DNA of 64,000 nt from DASSKA01 sp963839365 (GCA_963839365.1 CAWIUT010000001.1:1178001-1242000), one strand, 5' to 3'; positions 1 through 8,296 are shown, numbered from the stretch's first letter. A program made the numbers and translations. The notes: generated from the sequence alone by a model not told the origin.

Positions 1-440
1 CGGGTGGCCGGCACGTCGGCGCCGAGCAGCGCGCCGGGCTGCCAGCGGACCCCCTTGCGGTCCTCGGCCCGGCTGCCCAGCGCGAACGACTTCAGCACCC
101 CGGCCACCGCGTCCACCCGGTCGGGGTCGCGGTGCCGGTGCGCGAGCTCGCGGACCGCGGCATGGGTGGCCTGCACCAGCGGCAGGCGCAGCGACCGGTC
201 CGGCCGGGCCTCCAGCTTCCCGGTCCCCCAGGCGCGCTTGACGGCCTGGCTGCGCAGCGCGTTGAGCAGAACGGTCTTGCCGACCCCGCGCAGCCCGGAC
301 AGCACCATCGACCGCTCCGGCCGGCCGGCGGCGACCCGCTCCAGGGTCACGTCGAACTGGCTCAGCTCGCGGTCCCGGCCGGCGAGCTCGGGAGGCCGCT
401 GCCCGGCACCGGGCGCGTAGGGGTTGCGGACCGGGTCCAT
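1..440 (-). CDS. AAA-family ATP-binding protein, N-terminal part (cut by window edge)
   Basis: The reverse strand is open from an ATG at 440 to the window edge, giving 146 residues of an incomplete protein. It begins MDPVRNPYAPGAG and has a Walker A loop GLRGVGKT at residues 49-56. This N-terminus is typical of a widespread actinobacterial family of AAA ATPases related to the archaeal/Orc-type ATPases. The rest of the ATPase core (Walker B, sensors) and any DNA-binding tail lie off the left edge, so the cellular role cannot be stated. The start is supported by conserved sequence immediately after it. The upstream gap holds two copies of an operator-like repeat, the nearer one 21-51 bases before the ATG, so this gene may be repressed or activated through them. 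Confidence 0.8.
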   Translation of the reverse strand, partial: MDPVRNPYAPGAGQRPPELAGRDRELSQFDVTLERVAAGRPERSMVLSGLRGVGKTVLLNALRSQAVKRAWGTGKLEARPDRSLRLPLVQATHAAVRELAHRHRDPDRVDAVAGVLKSFALGSRAEDRKGVRWQPGALLGADVPAT

Positions 441-460
441 GATCGGACCGTATCGGTTCG

Positions 461-585
461 TCTAGCACGGAGCCTAGATTTCGCTCGCGAGTCGCAGACT
501 GGCTACCCGGTCTCGGCCTGGCGCGCGACGCCAGGCCAGGGATCTCTTGGCGAATCTAGTGTCAATCCTAGATTTCGCTAGCGAG
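461..585. promoter_or_regulatory. Twin operator-like repeats with central hairpin
   Basis: Two 31-base direct repeats lie at 461-491 and 555-585. Each has a dyad TCTAG-N8-CTAGA followed by TTTCGCT-N-GCGAG. Their starts are 94 bases apart, close to nine helical turns. In the second copy TCGCTAGCGA is a perfect 10-base palindrome. A perfect 9-base stem with a 5-base loop (515-537, arms GGCCTGGCG/CGCCAGGCC) sits between them and may end transcription of the upstream gene. The first copy covers the promoter position of the ATPase gene starting at 440. The second overlaps the last codons of the upstream gene. The binding protein is unknown. Confidence 0.55.
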
Positions 586-864
586 GTGTAGCGGGTCGGC
601 GGCGTGAGCACCGGCGTGGTCGTGCGCGGCGTCGTACGACGCGTGCAGCCCGTCGCGGAGCACCGCCACCAGGTCCGGCACCTCCTCGACCGGCAGCCGG
701 AACGTGCCCACGCAGACAGTGGACCGCCACAGGGACAGCACCACGACCCCGGCCTCGGCGTGGCGGCTGATCCGCAGGGAGCGGCCGGCCCCCCGGGCGT
801 CGAGGAAGATCTCGCCCTCGCGCGGCACCGGCGCGGCGCGGCGTCCGGCTAGTTGCATGGCCAC
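568..864 (-). CDS. Conserved small hypothetical protein (98 aa)
   Basis: This is a 98-residue soluble protein starting at a GTG (864), with an ATG two codons later (858) as an equally possible start; neither has a strong ribosome-binding site. It has no signal peptide or membrane helix. The sequence has the look of a small alpha/beta protein, with a hydrophobic core segment VVLSLWRSTVCVGTFRLP and a helical tail, but I do not recognise a family. It is co-directional with the AAA ATPase at 440 and divergent from the DNA glycosylase at 933. Its last codons form part of the second operator-like repeat, so the repeat constrains or is constrained by the C-terminus LASEI. Confidence 0.6.
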   Translation of the reverse strand: MAMQLAGRRAAPVPREGEIFLDARGAGRSLRISRHAEAGVVVLSLWRSTVCVGTFRLPVEEVPDLVAVLRDGLHASYDAAHDHAGAHAADPLHLASEI

Positions 865-932
865 ATTCTGGCCCGCCGGGACCGGGATGTCAGCAGGATC
901 GGCCCACGCGGCCGGCTCCCTACAATGGTCGG

Positions 933-1799
933 ATGCCGGAGCTTCCCGAGGTGGAGGCCCTCGCGCTCGACCTGCGAGGGCGGCTCTGCGGGCGCGCCAT
1001 CGCCCGGGTGGACATCGCCGCGTTCAGCGCCCTGAAGACCTTCGACCCGCCGCTGACCGCGTTGAACGGCGCGTTCGTGGAGGACGTCACCCGGCACGGC
1101 AAGTTCCTGGACCTGACCACCTCCGCCGCCCACCTGGCCGTGCACCTGTCCCGGGCCGGCTGGATCCGGTGGCGCGACGAGGTGCCGAAGACGCCCCCGC
1201 GGCCCAGCAACAAGTCGCCGATCGCCGCCCGGGTGGTGCTCGATGACGACACCGGGCTCGACATCACGGAGGCCGGCACCCAGAAGCGGTTGGCTCTGTA
1301 CGTCGTACACGACCCCGCGGACGTGCCGGGCATCGCCCGGCTCGGCCCGGACCCCCTGGCGGACGAGTTCAGCATCGACCTGCTGCGCCGGATCCTCGCC
1401 GACGCCGGCCGCGCCCAGCTCAAGGGGGTGCTGCGCGACCAGTCGGTGGTCGCCGGCATCGGCAACGCCTACTCCGACGAGCTGCTGCACGCCGCCGGGA
1501 TGTCCCCGTTCAAGGCCGCCTCGTCGGTCGACGAGGCCGAGCTGCAGGTGCTCTACGACGCGATCCGGACCGTGCTCTCCGACGCGGTGGACCGCTCGCG
1601 TGGGCTGGCGGCCGCCGACCTGAAGGCGGAGAAGAAGGGCCACCTGGTCGTGCACGGCCGGACCGGCCAGCCCTGCCCGGTGTGCGGGGACACGATCCGG
1701 GAGGTGTCGTTCGCCGACTCCTCGTTGCAGTACTGCCCCACCTGCCAGACCGGCGGCAAGCTGCTGGCCGACCGGCGGATGTCCCGGCTGCTCAAGTAG
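933..1799 (+). CDS. Fpg/Nei-family DNA glycosylase/AP lyase
   Basis: This base-excision repair enzyme removes oxidised bases and nicks the resulting abasic site. The 288-residue length is normal for the family. After Met removal the N-terminus is the catalytic Pro-Glu pair (PELPEVE). Lys57 in RHGKFLDL corresponds to the conserved Fpg/Nei lysine. A C-terminal zinc finger is visible as Cys248-x2-Cys251 ... Cys268-x2-Cys271 followed by QTGGK. The central GIGNAYSDE motif is the helix-two-turn-helix. The zinc-finger spacing and sequence are closer to the actinobacterial Nei-like branch than to classical MutM, so substrate preference cannot be fixed from sequence. It starts 68 bases from the divergent 98-residue gene and is followed closely by a rhodanese gene. 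Confidence 0.92.
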   Translation: MPELPEVEALALDLRGRLCGRAIARVDIAAFSALKTFDPPLTALNGAFVEDVTRHGKFLDLTTSAAHLAVHLSRAGWIRWRDEVPKTPPRPSNKSPIAARVVLDDDTGLDITEAGTQKRLALYVVHDPADVPGIARLGPDPLADEFSIDLLRRILADAGRAQLKGVLRDQSVVAGIGNAYSDELLHAAGMSPFKAASSVDEAELQVLYDAIRTVLSDAVDRSRGLAAADLKAEKKGHLVVHGRTGQPCPVCGDTIREVSFADSSLQYCPTCQTGGKLLADRRMSRLLK

Positions 1800-1823
1800 C
1801 CCGGACCCCGTAGGTTGGGGGCC

Positions 1824-2165
1824 ATGACCTACGGCGAGATCCCGACGGTCGGCGTGGCCGGCGTCCCCGACCCGCTGCCGGAGAACCTGCACGTCCTCGA
1901 CGTGCGGGAGCCGGTGGAGTGGGCACACGGCCACATCGAGGATGCCCAGCACATCCCGCTGGGTGAGCTCCCGGCCCGGGTCGGCGAGCTGCCCGAGCGG
2001 CAGACCCTGGTGGTCTGCAAGATGGGCGGCCGTTCCTCCCAGGCCGTGGCGTACCTGGCGACCAAGGGCCTGGACGCGGTGAACCTCGACGGCGGGATGA
2101 TGGACTGGGCGGCCTCGGGCCGGCCGATGGTCAGCGAGACCAGCCAGCCGCCCCAGGTGGTCTAG
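1824..2165 (+). CDS. Rhodanese-like domain protein
   Basis: This single rhodanese domain has 113 residues from the ATG at 1824; an in-frame TTG nine bases earlier is less likely. The hallmark N-terminal VLDVREPVEWAHGHI segment is present. The active loop carries Cys65 in VVCKMGGRSSQ, so a catalytically competent sulfur transferase or persulfide carrier is likely. It is cytoplasmic, with no signal peptide. It lies 24 bases after the DNA glycosylase and converges with aat. The physiological sulfur acceptor is not shown by context. Confidence 0.88.
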   Translation: MTYGEIPTVGVAGVPDPLPENLHVLDVREPVEWAHGHIEDAQHIPLGELPARVGELPERQTLVVCKMGGRSSQAVAYLATKGLDAVNLDGGMMDWAASGRPMVSETSQPPQVV

Positions 2166-2187
2166 CCCGGATCCGGCGGCCCGCTTT

Positions 2188-2202
2188 CGCCCGCTTCGGG
2201 CG
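2188..2202. terminator. Short GC hairpin between convergent genes
   Basis: CGCCCG-CTT-CGGGCG forms a perfect 6-base stem with a 3-base loop in the gap between the convergent rhodanese and aat genes. There is no clear U-tract, so a terminator role is inferred from its position. Confidence 0.4.
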
Positions 2203-2239
2203 GCGTGGCCGTGGCGGGGCTCGGCCCGGGCCGACGTGC

Positions 2240-2938
2240 TCAGGCCCAGGGCTTGGGCAGCGGCAGGTCCACCGCGTCGGCCAGCCGGCGGCGGTACTCC
2301 GCGCGGGGGACGGTCACCACGCCCAGCGAGGCGAGGTGGTCGGTGGTCCACTGCACGTCGACCAGCCGCTGGTCGGCGTGCTCGTCCTGAAGCAGGTCGA
2401 CGAGCCCGACCAGGGCGACCTTGGACGCGTCCCGGGCCCGGTGGAACATCGACTCCCCGGCGAACAGCCCGCCGATCGCCACGCCGTACAGCCCGCCGAC
2501 CAGCCGGTCGACCTGCCAGGCCTCCACCGAGTGCGCCCAGCCCAGCTCGTGCAGCCGGGTGTACGCCGCGGCGACGTCCTCGTCGATCCAGCCGGCGTCG
2601 CGGGCCGGGTCCGCGCAGGCGGCGAGCACCTCGGGGAACGCGGTGTCCACCCGGATCTCCATCCGGCGAACGGACTGGCGCAGCGAGCGGCTGACCTTCA
2701 GGCCGTCCACCGGGAGGATGCCGCGCCGCCGCGGCGACCACCACAGCATCGGCGCGTCCGGCTCGCCGGCGGGCATCGGGAACAGCCCCTGGCGGTAGGC
2801 GCTGAGCAGGGTCCCCGGCTCCAGGTCCGCGCCCATCCCGACCAGGTCGTCGGCGAAGTCCGGCGCCACATCGGGGAACACCCACGGCGAGGGCGGCGGT
2901 TCGATCGGCACACCGCCATTGAACAAGAGAGCGCCCAT
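2240..2938 (-). CDS. aat: Leucyl/phenylalanyl-tRNA-protein transferase
   Basis: This enzyme adds Leu or Phe from aminoacyl-tRNA to proteins bearing N-terminal Arg or Lys, marking them for ClpS/ClpAP-type degradation by the N-end rule. At 232 residues it has the usual length. Family signatures are GLFPMP followed by WWSPRRRGILP, then SLRQSVRR, and the GGLYGVAIGGLFAGESMF core. The ATG at 2938 is chosen because the conserved N-terminus begins there (MGALLFNGGVPIEPP); the reading frame stays open upstream without homology. It is divergent from the EcsC-like gene at 3044 and converges with the rhodanese gene. Confidence 0.93.
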   Translation of the reverse strand: MGALLFNGGVPIEPPPSPWVFPDVAPDFADDLVGMGADLEPGTLLSAYRQGLFPMPAGEPDAPMLWWSPRRRGILPVDGLKVSRSLRQSVRRMEIRVDTAFPEVLAACADPARDAGWIDEDVAAAYTRLHELGWAHSVEAWQVDRLVGGLYGVAIGGLFAGESMFHRARDASKVALVGLVDLLQDEHADQRLVDVQWTTDHLASLGVVTVPRAEYRRRLADAVDLPLPKPWA

Positions 2939-3043
2939 GCGGGAAAACGTCGCGTCCCACCGTTCGCACGCCGCGCGACAGCGGCCTTCGCGGGGCGTCA
3001 TACGGCCGCGGGGGGGCTCGACCGGGGGACGTAGGGTGAGCGC

Positions 3044-3736
3044 ATGGGCATCGCGGGGTCGTTGGGCGGATCGTTGGGCAAGGCGGTCGCGCCGCACGTG
3101 CACCGGCTGGCGCCGGAGGTGACGTCCGGCTTCGTCCGGGAGGCGCTGCACCGGGCCGTGACCGGGCTCGGACCGCTGCCGGGAGCCCCCACGGTGGCCG
3201 AGCGGTTCCTGCGGCACCGCGACGGGGACCGGAGCGCCGCGGTGACCGACGTGATCGAGAACCACGTGCGGCTGGCCGGGGCACAGGGCTTCGTGACCAA
3301 TCTGGGCGGGCTGATCACCGCAGCGGTGACCATGCCGGCCAACATCACCGGCCTGGCGCTGCTGCAGGCCCGGATGGTGGCCGCGGTCGCGCACCTGCGC
3401 GGCTACGACGTCGACGACCCGCGGGTGCGCAACGCCATCCTGGCCTGCATGATCGGGGAGGACACGGTCCGCACGTTGGTCCGCAAGCGGAAGCTGCCCG
3501 CGCCTCCGATGGCCATCGCCACCGCCCCCACCCATGACCCGCACCTGGACCGGGTGATGGCCGCGGAGGTGACCTCGGAGCTGCTGACCAAGATGGCCGG
3601 CAAGAAGATGGCCAGCACGATCGGCCGGCGGGTGCCGGTGGTCGGCGGCCTGGTCGGTGCCGGTGCCGACGGCTTCGCCACCTGGCAGGTGGGCCGCTAC
3701 GCCGACCGGGAGCTGCGTCCCCGCGCCTTGCGGTAG
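3044..3736 (+). CDS. EcsC-family protein
   Basis: This is a 230-residue protein matching the EcsC family, named from a Bacillus gene next to an ABC transporter. Typical features are the glycine/alanine-rich helical segment LGGLITAAVTMPANITGLALLQARM, the GYDVDDPRVR motif, and a C-terminal glycine-rich hydrophobic hairpin VPVVGGLVGAGADGF. The hydrophobic helices suggest membrane association. The biochemical function of the family is not established. It is divergent from aat, and its last 40 bases overlap the 3' end of the oppositely transcribed sulfotransferase gene. Confidence 0.75.
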   Translation: MGIAGSLGGSLGKAVAPHVHRLAPEVTSGFVREALHRAVTGLGPLPGAPTVAERFLRHRDGDRSAAVTDVIENHVRLAGAQGFVTNLGGLITAAVTMPANITGLALLQARMVAAVAHLRGYDVDDPRVRNAILACMIGEDTVRTLVRKRKLPAPPMAIATAPTHDPHLDRVMAAEVTSELLTKMAGKKMASTIGRRVPVVGGLVGAGADGFATWQVGRYADRELRPRALR

Positions 3737-4935
3737 AGGCCCAGCATCAGCCGCAGCAGCCGGTTGCGGTCCGCGGCGCGGACCAGCCGCTGCCGCACCC
3801 GGTAGCTGAACCGGCCGTAGAACCGGCCCCAGGCCTCGTCGCGGTCGAGGCGCAGCGCGTCCAGCTCCTGGTGCAGGGCGCGCTCCCGCTCCCGGAGCTC
3901 GCGCTCGGTCCGCTGCTGCCGGGCCCCGTGCCGGAGCAGCGCCACGATGCTCTCCATCGCGGCGTCGGCCACGTCGGTCTCGTCCGGGGTGTCCGGGTCG
4001 ACGAACGGGGCGGGCGGCCCGGGCCGCAGGTCGTCCAGGCTGCCCACCACGTCGTACTCGCGCTCGGCGAGCGCCTCCACCCACCGCTCGGACAGCTCCG
4101 CAGCCCAGGTGCGGGCCTGCTCGGGAAGCGACAGCCGCGCCGAGCCGCTGCGCTCGGACAGGGTGCGGTGCGCGAGCAGCTCGCGGACCAGCGCACGATA
4201 GGGATCGCCGCCGAGCACGCCGTGGTTGACCCGCTCGTTGATCCGGCGGATCAGCGCCGTCTCGGGGACCCCCAGCGAGAGGTTGGCCCGGCCGGTCCCG
4301 GCCTCGAGCCGGCCCGGGTCCAGGCCGAGCACACCGGTGAACCGCTCCCACAGCAGCTCCCGCGGGGCGCCGGGCGGCGGCACGGTCACCACGTGCACGT
4401 GCGCGGGCGGCAGCCCCTCGCCCCATCGGTCGAGGATGGCCGGGATCTCCTGCACCGCCCAGAACCAGGACGCCAGCTTGCCGCGGCGGCGGGGGTCCAT
4501 GATCGTGCGCAGGAACTCCTGGTAGCTCAGCGTCCGTCGGTGCTTGACGTTCTCCTGCCACTCCGCGGGGAGCTGGCGCACCAGGTCCCGGGCGGTGAGC
4601 ACCAGGTGCAGCTCCGCGTCCCCGAACGACTCCCGCGCGCGGCGCACCTGCGGCCGGGACGCGGCGGCCAGGATCTCGTGCGAGACCACCACCGTCCGGT
4701 CCTCCTCGCGGATCTGCTCGGCCAGCCGGTCCCAGGCGCCGACCGCCTGCTTCTCCAGCCCGCCCCAGGGCAGCTCCATCAGGTCCAGCGCGGCCAGGAA
4801 GTGCGCGTCGAAACGCTCCGCCGGGTAGACGAAACCCTGCTCCGCGAGCGGGTCCGGGTTGTGGAAGAGCCGGTCCTGCAGCGCGGACGTGCCGGTCTTG
4901 GGTGCCCCGACGTGCAGCAGCAGCTTCTTGGTCAC
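3697..4935 (-). CDS. Sulfotransferase-family protein (operon gene 3)
   Basis: This is a predicted PAPS-dependent sulfotransferase of 412 residues. The 5'-phosphosulfate loop is HVGAPKTGTSALQ near residues 7-19. The 3'-phosphate-binding region is VVSHEIL followed by LVLTARDLVRQLPAEWQ. The C-terminal 70 residues are Arg/Glu-rich and likely coiled coil, an extension not seen in the paralogue at 6233. The GTG at 4935 is chosen because the P-loop follows directly and because it overlaps the TGA of the upstream gene by four bases (GTGA), indicating translational coupling. The acceptor may be a glycan or small molecule, but nothing here fixes it. Confidence 0.8.
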   Translation of the reverse strand: MTKKLLLHVGAPKTGTSALQDRLFHNPDPLAEQGFVYPAERFDAHFLAALDLMELPWGGLEKQAVGAWDRLAEQIREEDRTVVVSHEILAAASRPQVRRARESFGDAELHLVLTARDLVRQLPAEWQENVKHRRTLSYQEFLRTIMDPRRRGKLASWFWAVQEIPAILDRWGEGLPPAHVHVVTVPPPGAPRELLWERFTGVLGLDPGRLEAGTGRANLSLGVPETALIRRINERVNHGVLGGDPYRALVRELLAHRTLSERSGSARLSLPEQARTWAAELSERWVEALAEREYDVVGSLDDLRPGPPAPFVDPDTPDETDVADAAMESIVALLRHGARQQRTERELRERERALHQELDALRLDRDEAWGRFYGRFSYRVRQRLVRAADRNRLLRLMLGLYRKARGRSSRSA

Positions 4936-6236
4936 CGGTCGGCTCCTCGGGTTGCCGCGGACGGTACGACGGCGGTGGCCGGATCGCCCGCGAGCGTCAG
5001 GCAGGTGTCCAGGGCCACGTCGAGCAGGTCCCAGGCTTCCGGGTCCGGGACGTGCGGGGACGCCACAGTGAGCGCGCCCGGGTCGCCGTGCACCCGGTAG
5101 CCCGCCGTGCACAGCGTCTCGATGGCCCGGTCAGCCGTCCGCTGCGCCCAGCCGTGGTTGCGCGGCGGGACGCTGACCTGGTGGCCGGCCGGGTCGTCGG
5201 CGACCCGGGGAACGAGCAGCCGCAGCAGCCGTCGGTGCCGGTCGTCGGGGACCCGGCCCCGCAGCACCCGGTTCACCTGGCGCACCAGCTCGGCCTGCCC
5301 GGGAGTGAGCCGCCGGGGTCCGGCGGTGTCGACAAGGCTGAGGCCCAGCACGTGTCCGGTGACCCGGCGCGCGAGGGCGGCTGGGTCCGGGCCGGGACCG
5401 GCGATGACCACGTGCACCCGCTCCGGGCCCACCCGCTGCGCCCAACGGGCCGCGGCACCGGCCAGGTCGGCAGGCCCGGGCAGCGCATCCTGCCGGGCCC
5501 AGCGCTCGACGTAGCGCGGCCAGGTGGCGATGCCACCGCGTTGGAGGCGCAGCGCCCAGGTCTGGCCGAGCAGCCGGTCCACCGGCTCGGCAAGCACCAC
5601 CGCTGCGGTGGGCGGCTCGACCGGCGCGTGTCCGGCGGCAGCCAGCGCGGACCGCACCGCGGGGGCCAGGCGGGGCGCCCCGACCACCGGGAAGTCTGCC
5701 AGTGAGCTGGCCGGGAAGCCTGCCGGGCGGCCCCGGCGTGCCGCGCGAGCCCGGCCGGGCCGGCGGCGGGGCGGCGTGTCCGGGCTGCGCGCCAGCAGCT
5801 CGGCGATCGTCCCCACCAGCACCCGGACCAGCTCGTCGGCGGGCAGCGCGCCCGGGTCGACCGGCGGCGGTCCGAACCGGGTCGGCGCGTCGTCGCAGTC
5901 ATGGCCCGGCCGGACCAGCGGGAGGTCGTCCGGCCCTCGGCCGGGGGCCGCCCGGCCGAGCACCAGGTCGGCGAGCGCGGTGAAGGCCACCGTCGCCGCG
6001 GCCGGCCGGCCGGCGAGCCGGCGGACCACCTCCAGCTGCGTCGCGCCGGGCAGGCTTCGCGCGGCCGGCCCAGCGTGCTGACCGGCATGCTCCGGGTCGT
6101 GGTCCGGTTGCCGGTCCAGGGCTGCCGACCAGTCCAGCCAGGGCCGGGTGCCGCGGTGCCGCAGGTGGTCTACCCACGACCACGCCACCGCCTCGAACTC
6201 TCCCGGGGTCCCGACTGGGGTCACGACAGGGGTCAC
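4932..6236 (-). CDS. Degenerate sulfotransferase paralogue with unknown N-terminal domain (operon gene 2)
   Basis: This 434-residue protein is coupled by 4-base overlaps to sulfotransferase genes on both sides. Residues 1-170 form an unrecognised Pro/Arg/Ala-rich region beginning with a GEFEAVAWSWVDHLR helix. From about residue 181 it aligns by eye with its neighbours. VVGAPRLAPAVRSAL stands where they have HVGAPKTGTxxLQDRL, TAAVVLAEPVDRLLGQTWALR matches LVFTARDLARQIPAEWQ, and PERVHVVIAGPG matches PEQVHLVTVPQPG. The Lys and Thr of the PAPS loop are lost, so catalytic activity is unlikely. A regulatory or scaffolding role is an inference. It may instead be a decaying gene, although the frame is intact. 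Confidence 0.7.
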   Translation of the reverse strand: MTPVVTPVGTPGEFEAVAWSWVDHLRHRGTRPWLDWSAALDRQPDHDPEHAGQHAGPAARSLPGATQLEVVRRLAGRPAAATVAFTALADLVLGRAAPGRGPDDLPLVRPGHDCDDAPTRFGPPPVDPGALPADELVRVLVGTIAELLARSPDTPPRRRPGRARAARRGRPAGFPASSLADFPVVGAPRLAPAVRSALAAAGHAPVEPPTAAVVLAEPVDRLLGQTWALRLQRGGIATWPRYVERWARQDALPGPADLAGAAARWAQRVGPERVHVVIAGPGPDPAALARRVTGHVLGLSLVDTAGPRRLTPGQAELVRQVNRVLRGRVPDDRHRRLLRLLVPRVADDPAGHQVSVPPRNHGWAQRTADRAIETLCTAGYRVHGDPGALTVASPHVPDPEAWDLLDVALDTCLTLAGDPATAVVPSAATRGADR

Positions 6237-7324
6237 TGTCCCCTCAGCCGCTTGGCCGCCCGGCCCAGCTTGGCGGTGATCTGCTCCTGCGGGTCGGGCC
6301 GGTCGGCGGCCTCGAGGGTCATCGCCACGAGCGCGTCGATGGCCGCGTCGAGCATGTCGGGGGCCGCGGGTCGGTCGGGGTCCTGCCAGGGCTCGTCGGC
6401 GGCCGGGGGCCGGGGCCGCAGGTCATCGAGGTCGCCGATCACGTCGATGCCGGAGCCCTTGATCCACTCCAGCCACTCCTCGGTCACCTCCGCGACCCAG
6501 CCGAAGGCTTCGGGCGGGATCGTCGCCCGGGTCATCTGCTCGCGGTGCGCCAGGCACTGGTGCACCATCTGCTCGCGTACCAGGGGCCGGTAGTCGCTGG
6601 AGGCCAGCCCCGCGTCGCGCAGCCGCCTGTTGAGCCGCCGCAGCAGGGTGGTCTCGGCGGCGCCGATGGACGAGTTGACCCGCTCGCTGTCCTCCGGCGC
6701 CCAGGCGGGGTCGATCCCTGCCGCCTGGCAGTACCGGTTCCACAGCAGGTCGCGGGGCGCGCCCGGCTGCGGCACGGTGACCAGGTGCACCTGCTCCGGC
6801 GGCAGGCCGCTGCTCCAGCGGCTCAGCACGTCCGGGAGCCCCTGCGCCCGCCAGAACCACAGCGTCGGGCGGGTACGACGGGCGTTCTGCACCCGCCGGA
6901 GGAACCTCTCGAACGACCGGGTGCGCTGGTGCTTGATGCCCTCCTGCCACTCCGCCGGGATCTGCCGCGCCAGGTCGCGGGCGGTGAACACCAGGTGGAC
7001 CTCGGCATCCGCCAGGTCGGCCATCGCCTTGGCGACCTGCTCCGGCTGCGCCGCGGCCAGGATCTCGTGGGAGACCACCACGGTGCCGCTGTGCCTGCGC
7101 ACGCTGCGCATCAACGCGTCCCAGTCCCCGCGCACCTCGTCGCGCTGCCCGCCCCAGGGCATGTCGATCAGGTCCAAGGCGGCACGGAAGTGGCTGGCGT
7201 GCAGCCCGAGAGGGTAGTGCACGTCGTGCTCGGCGAGCGCACCGCGGTTGAGGGCGAGCCGGTCCTGGAGGTAGGTGGTGCCGGTCTTCGGCGCTCCCAC
7301 GTGAAGACTGACGACACGGCTCAT
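6233..7324 (-). CDS. Sulfotransferase-family protein (operon gene 1)
   Basis: This 363-residue predicted cytoplasmic sulfotransferase uses PAPS as donor. The PAPS loop is HVGAPKTGTTYLQDRL near residues 8-23. The second binding region is TVVVSHEILAAAQ with LVFTARDLARQIPAEWQ. It is strongly similar along its length to the protein at 3697-4935 (for example HFRAALDLIDMPWGG versus HFLAALDLMELPWGG), so the two arose by duplication. Its stop overlaps the next ATG by four bases. It is the promoter-proximal gene of the three-gene set, only 15 bases after the HMG-CoA lyase stop, so read-through from the catabolic operon is possible. Confidence 0.82.
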   Translation of the reverse strand: MSRVVSLHVGAPKTGTTYLQDRLALNRGALAEHDVHYPLGLHASHFRAALDLIDMPWGGQRDEVRGDWDALMRSVRRHSGTVVVSHEILAAAQPEQVAKAMADLADAEVHLVFTARDLARQIPAEWQEGIKHQRTRSFERFLRRVQNARRTRPTLWFWRAQGLPDVLSRWSSGLPPEQVHLVTVPQPGAPRDLLWNRYCQAAGIDPAWAPEDSERVNSSIGAAETTLLRRLNRRLRDAGLASSDYRPLVREQMVHQCLAHREQMTRATIPPEAFGWVAEVTEEWLEWIKGSGIDVIGDLDDLRPRPPAADEPWQDPDRPAAPDMLDAAIDALVAMTLEAADRPDPQEQITAKLGRAAKRLRGQ

Positions 7325-7339
7325 GGCGGAAATTGTGCC

Positions 7340-8293
7340 CTACGAACCCGCCAGCGCCTGAACGACCCGGGAGGGGCTGGGGCGGCCCAGCTGCCCGGCC
7401 ATCCAGGTGCTGGTCGCCACCAGCTTCTCCAGGTCGACCCCGGTGTGCACCCCGAGCCCGGACAGCAGCCACACCAGGTCCTCGGTGGCCAGGTTGCCCG
7501 TGGCGCTCTTGGCGAACGGGCAGCCGCCCAGCCCGCCGGTGGAGGCGTCGAAGGTGGTGATCCCGGCGTGCAGGGCTGCGGCCGCGTTGGTCAGCGCCTG
7601 CCCGTAGGTGTCATGGAAATGAACGGCGGTGCGCTCCTTCGGCAGCCCGGCCTCGTGGAACGCCGCGAGCAGTGCGGTGACGTGGTGCGCCGTACCGACG
7701 CCGATGGTGTCGCCCAGGCACAGCTCGGTGGCGCCGAGGTCGACCAGCCGCAGGCCGACGGACACCACCTGGTCGATGGGCACCTCGCCCTCCCACGGGT
7801 CGCCGAAGCACATCGAGAGGTAGGCGCGGACGTCCAGGCCGTGCTCGCGGGCCCGGGTCACGGTCGGCTCGAACATCGCGAACTGCTCCTCCAGGGAGCG
7901 GTTCAGGTTGCGCCGGGCGAAGGTCTCGGTGGCGCTGCCGAAGATCGCGATGTGCCGCACGCCCTTCTCCAGGGCCCGGTCCAGGCCGCGTTCGTTGGGC
8001 ACCAGCACCGGCATCGGGACCGGACCGGGCCGGCCGCCGAAGCCGCCCAACGACTCCGCCACGGCGTCAACCAGGTCCGCGGCGTCGGCCAGCTGCGGGA
8101 CCCACCTCGGGTGCACGAAGCTGGTCGCCTCGACCACCGGCAGGCCGGCGTCGACCAGCCGGGTGATGAACTCCAGCTTGGTCTCGAGCGGGATGACGGT
8201 CTGCTCGTTCTGCAGCCCGTCACGCGGGCCCACCTCGTAGATGGTGACCCGCTCCGGGAGACCCGCGTCGCGGACCACCTGCGGCGTGCGCAT
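7340..8293 (-). CDS. mvaB: Hydroxymethylglutaryl-CoA lyase
   Basis: This enzyme cleaves HMG-CoA to acetyl-CoA and acetoacetate, the last step of leucine degradation. At 317 residues it has the standard length. Catalytic Arg24-Asp25 lie in YEVGPRDGLQNE. The divalent metal is bound by the His226-x-His228 pair in AVHFHDTYGQA. Cys258 sits in the signature GLGGCPFAKSATGN. It follows the carboxylase alpha subunit with 3 bases between the genes, so the two are certainly co-transcribed. This pairing identifies the upstream carboxylase as probably acting on methylcrotonyl-CoA. Confidence 0.95.
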   Translation of the reverse strand: MRTPQVVRDAGLPERVTIYEVGPRDGLQNEQTVIPLETKLEFITRLVDAGLPVVEATSFVHPRWVPQLADAADLVDAVAESLGGFGGRPGPVPMPVLVPNERGLDRALEKGVRHIAIFGSATETFARRNLNRSLEEQFAMFEPTVTRAREHGLDVRAYLSMCFGDPWEGEVPIDQVVSVGLRLVDLGATELCLGDTIGVGTAHHVTALLAAFHEAGLPKERTAVHFHDTYGQALTNAAAALHAGITTFDASTGGLGGCPFAKSATGNLATEDLVWLLSGLGVHTGVDLEKLVATSTWMAGQLGRPSPSRVVQALAGS

Positions 8294-8296
8294 CGG

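Noticed and set aside
849..3284. Long reverse-strand open frame opposite the DNA glycosylase and rhodanese genes
   Set aside because: It has no recognisable domain, and the true genes on the other strand and frame have clear motifs. Only the aat gene within this interval is real on the reverse strand.
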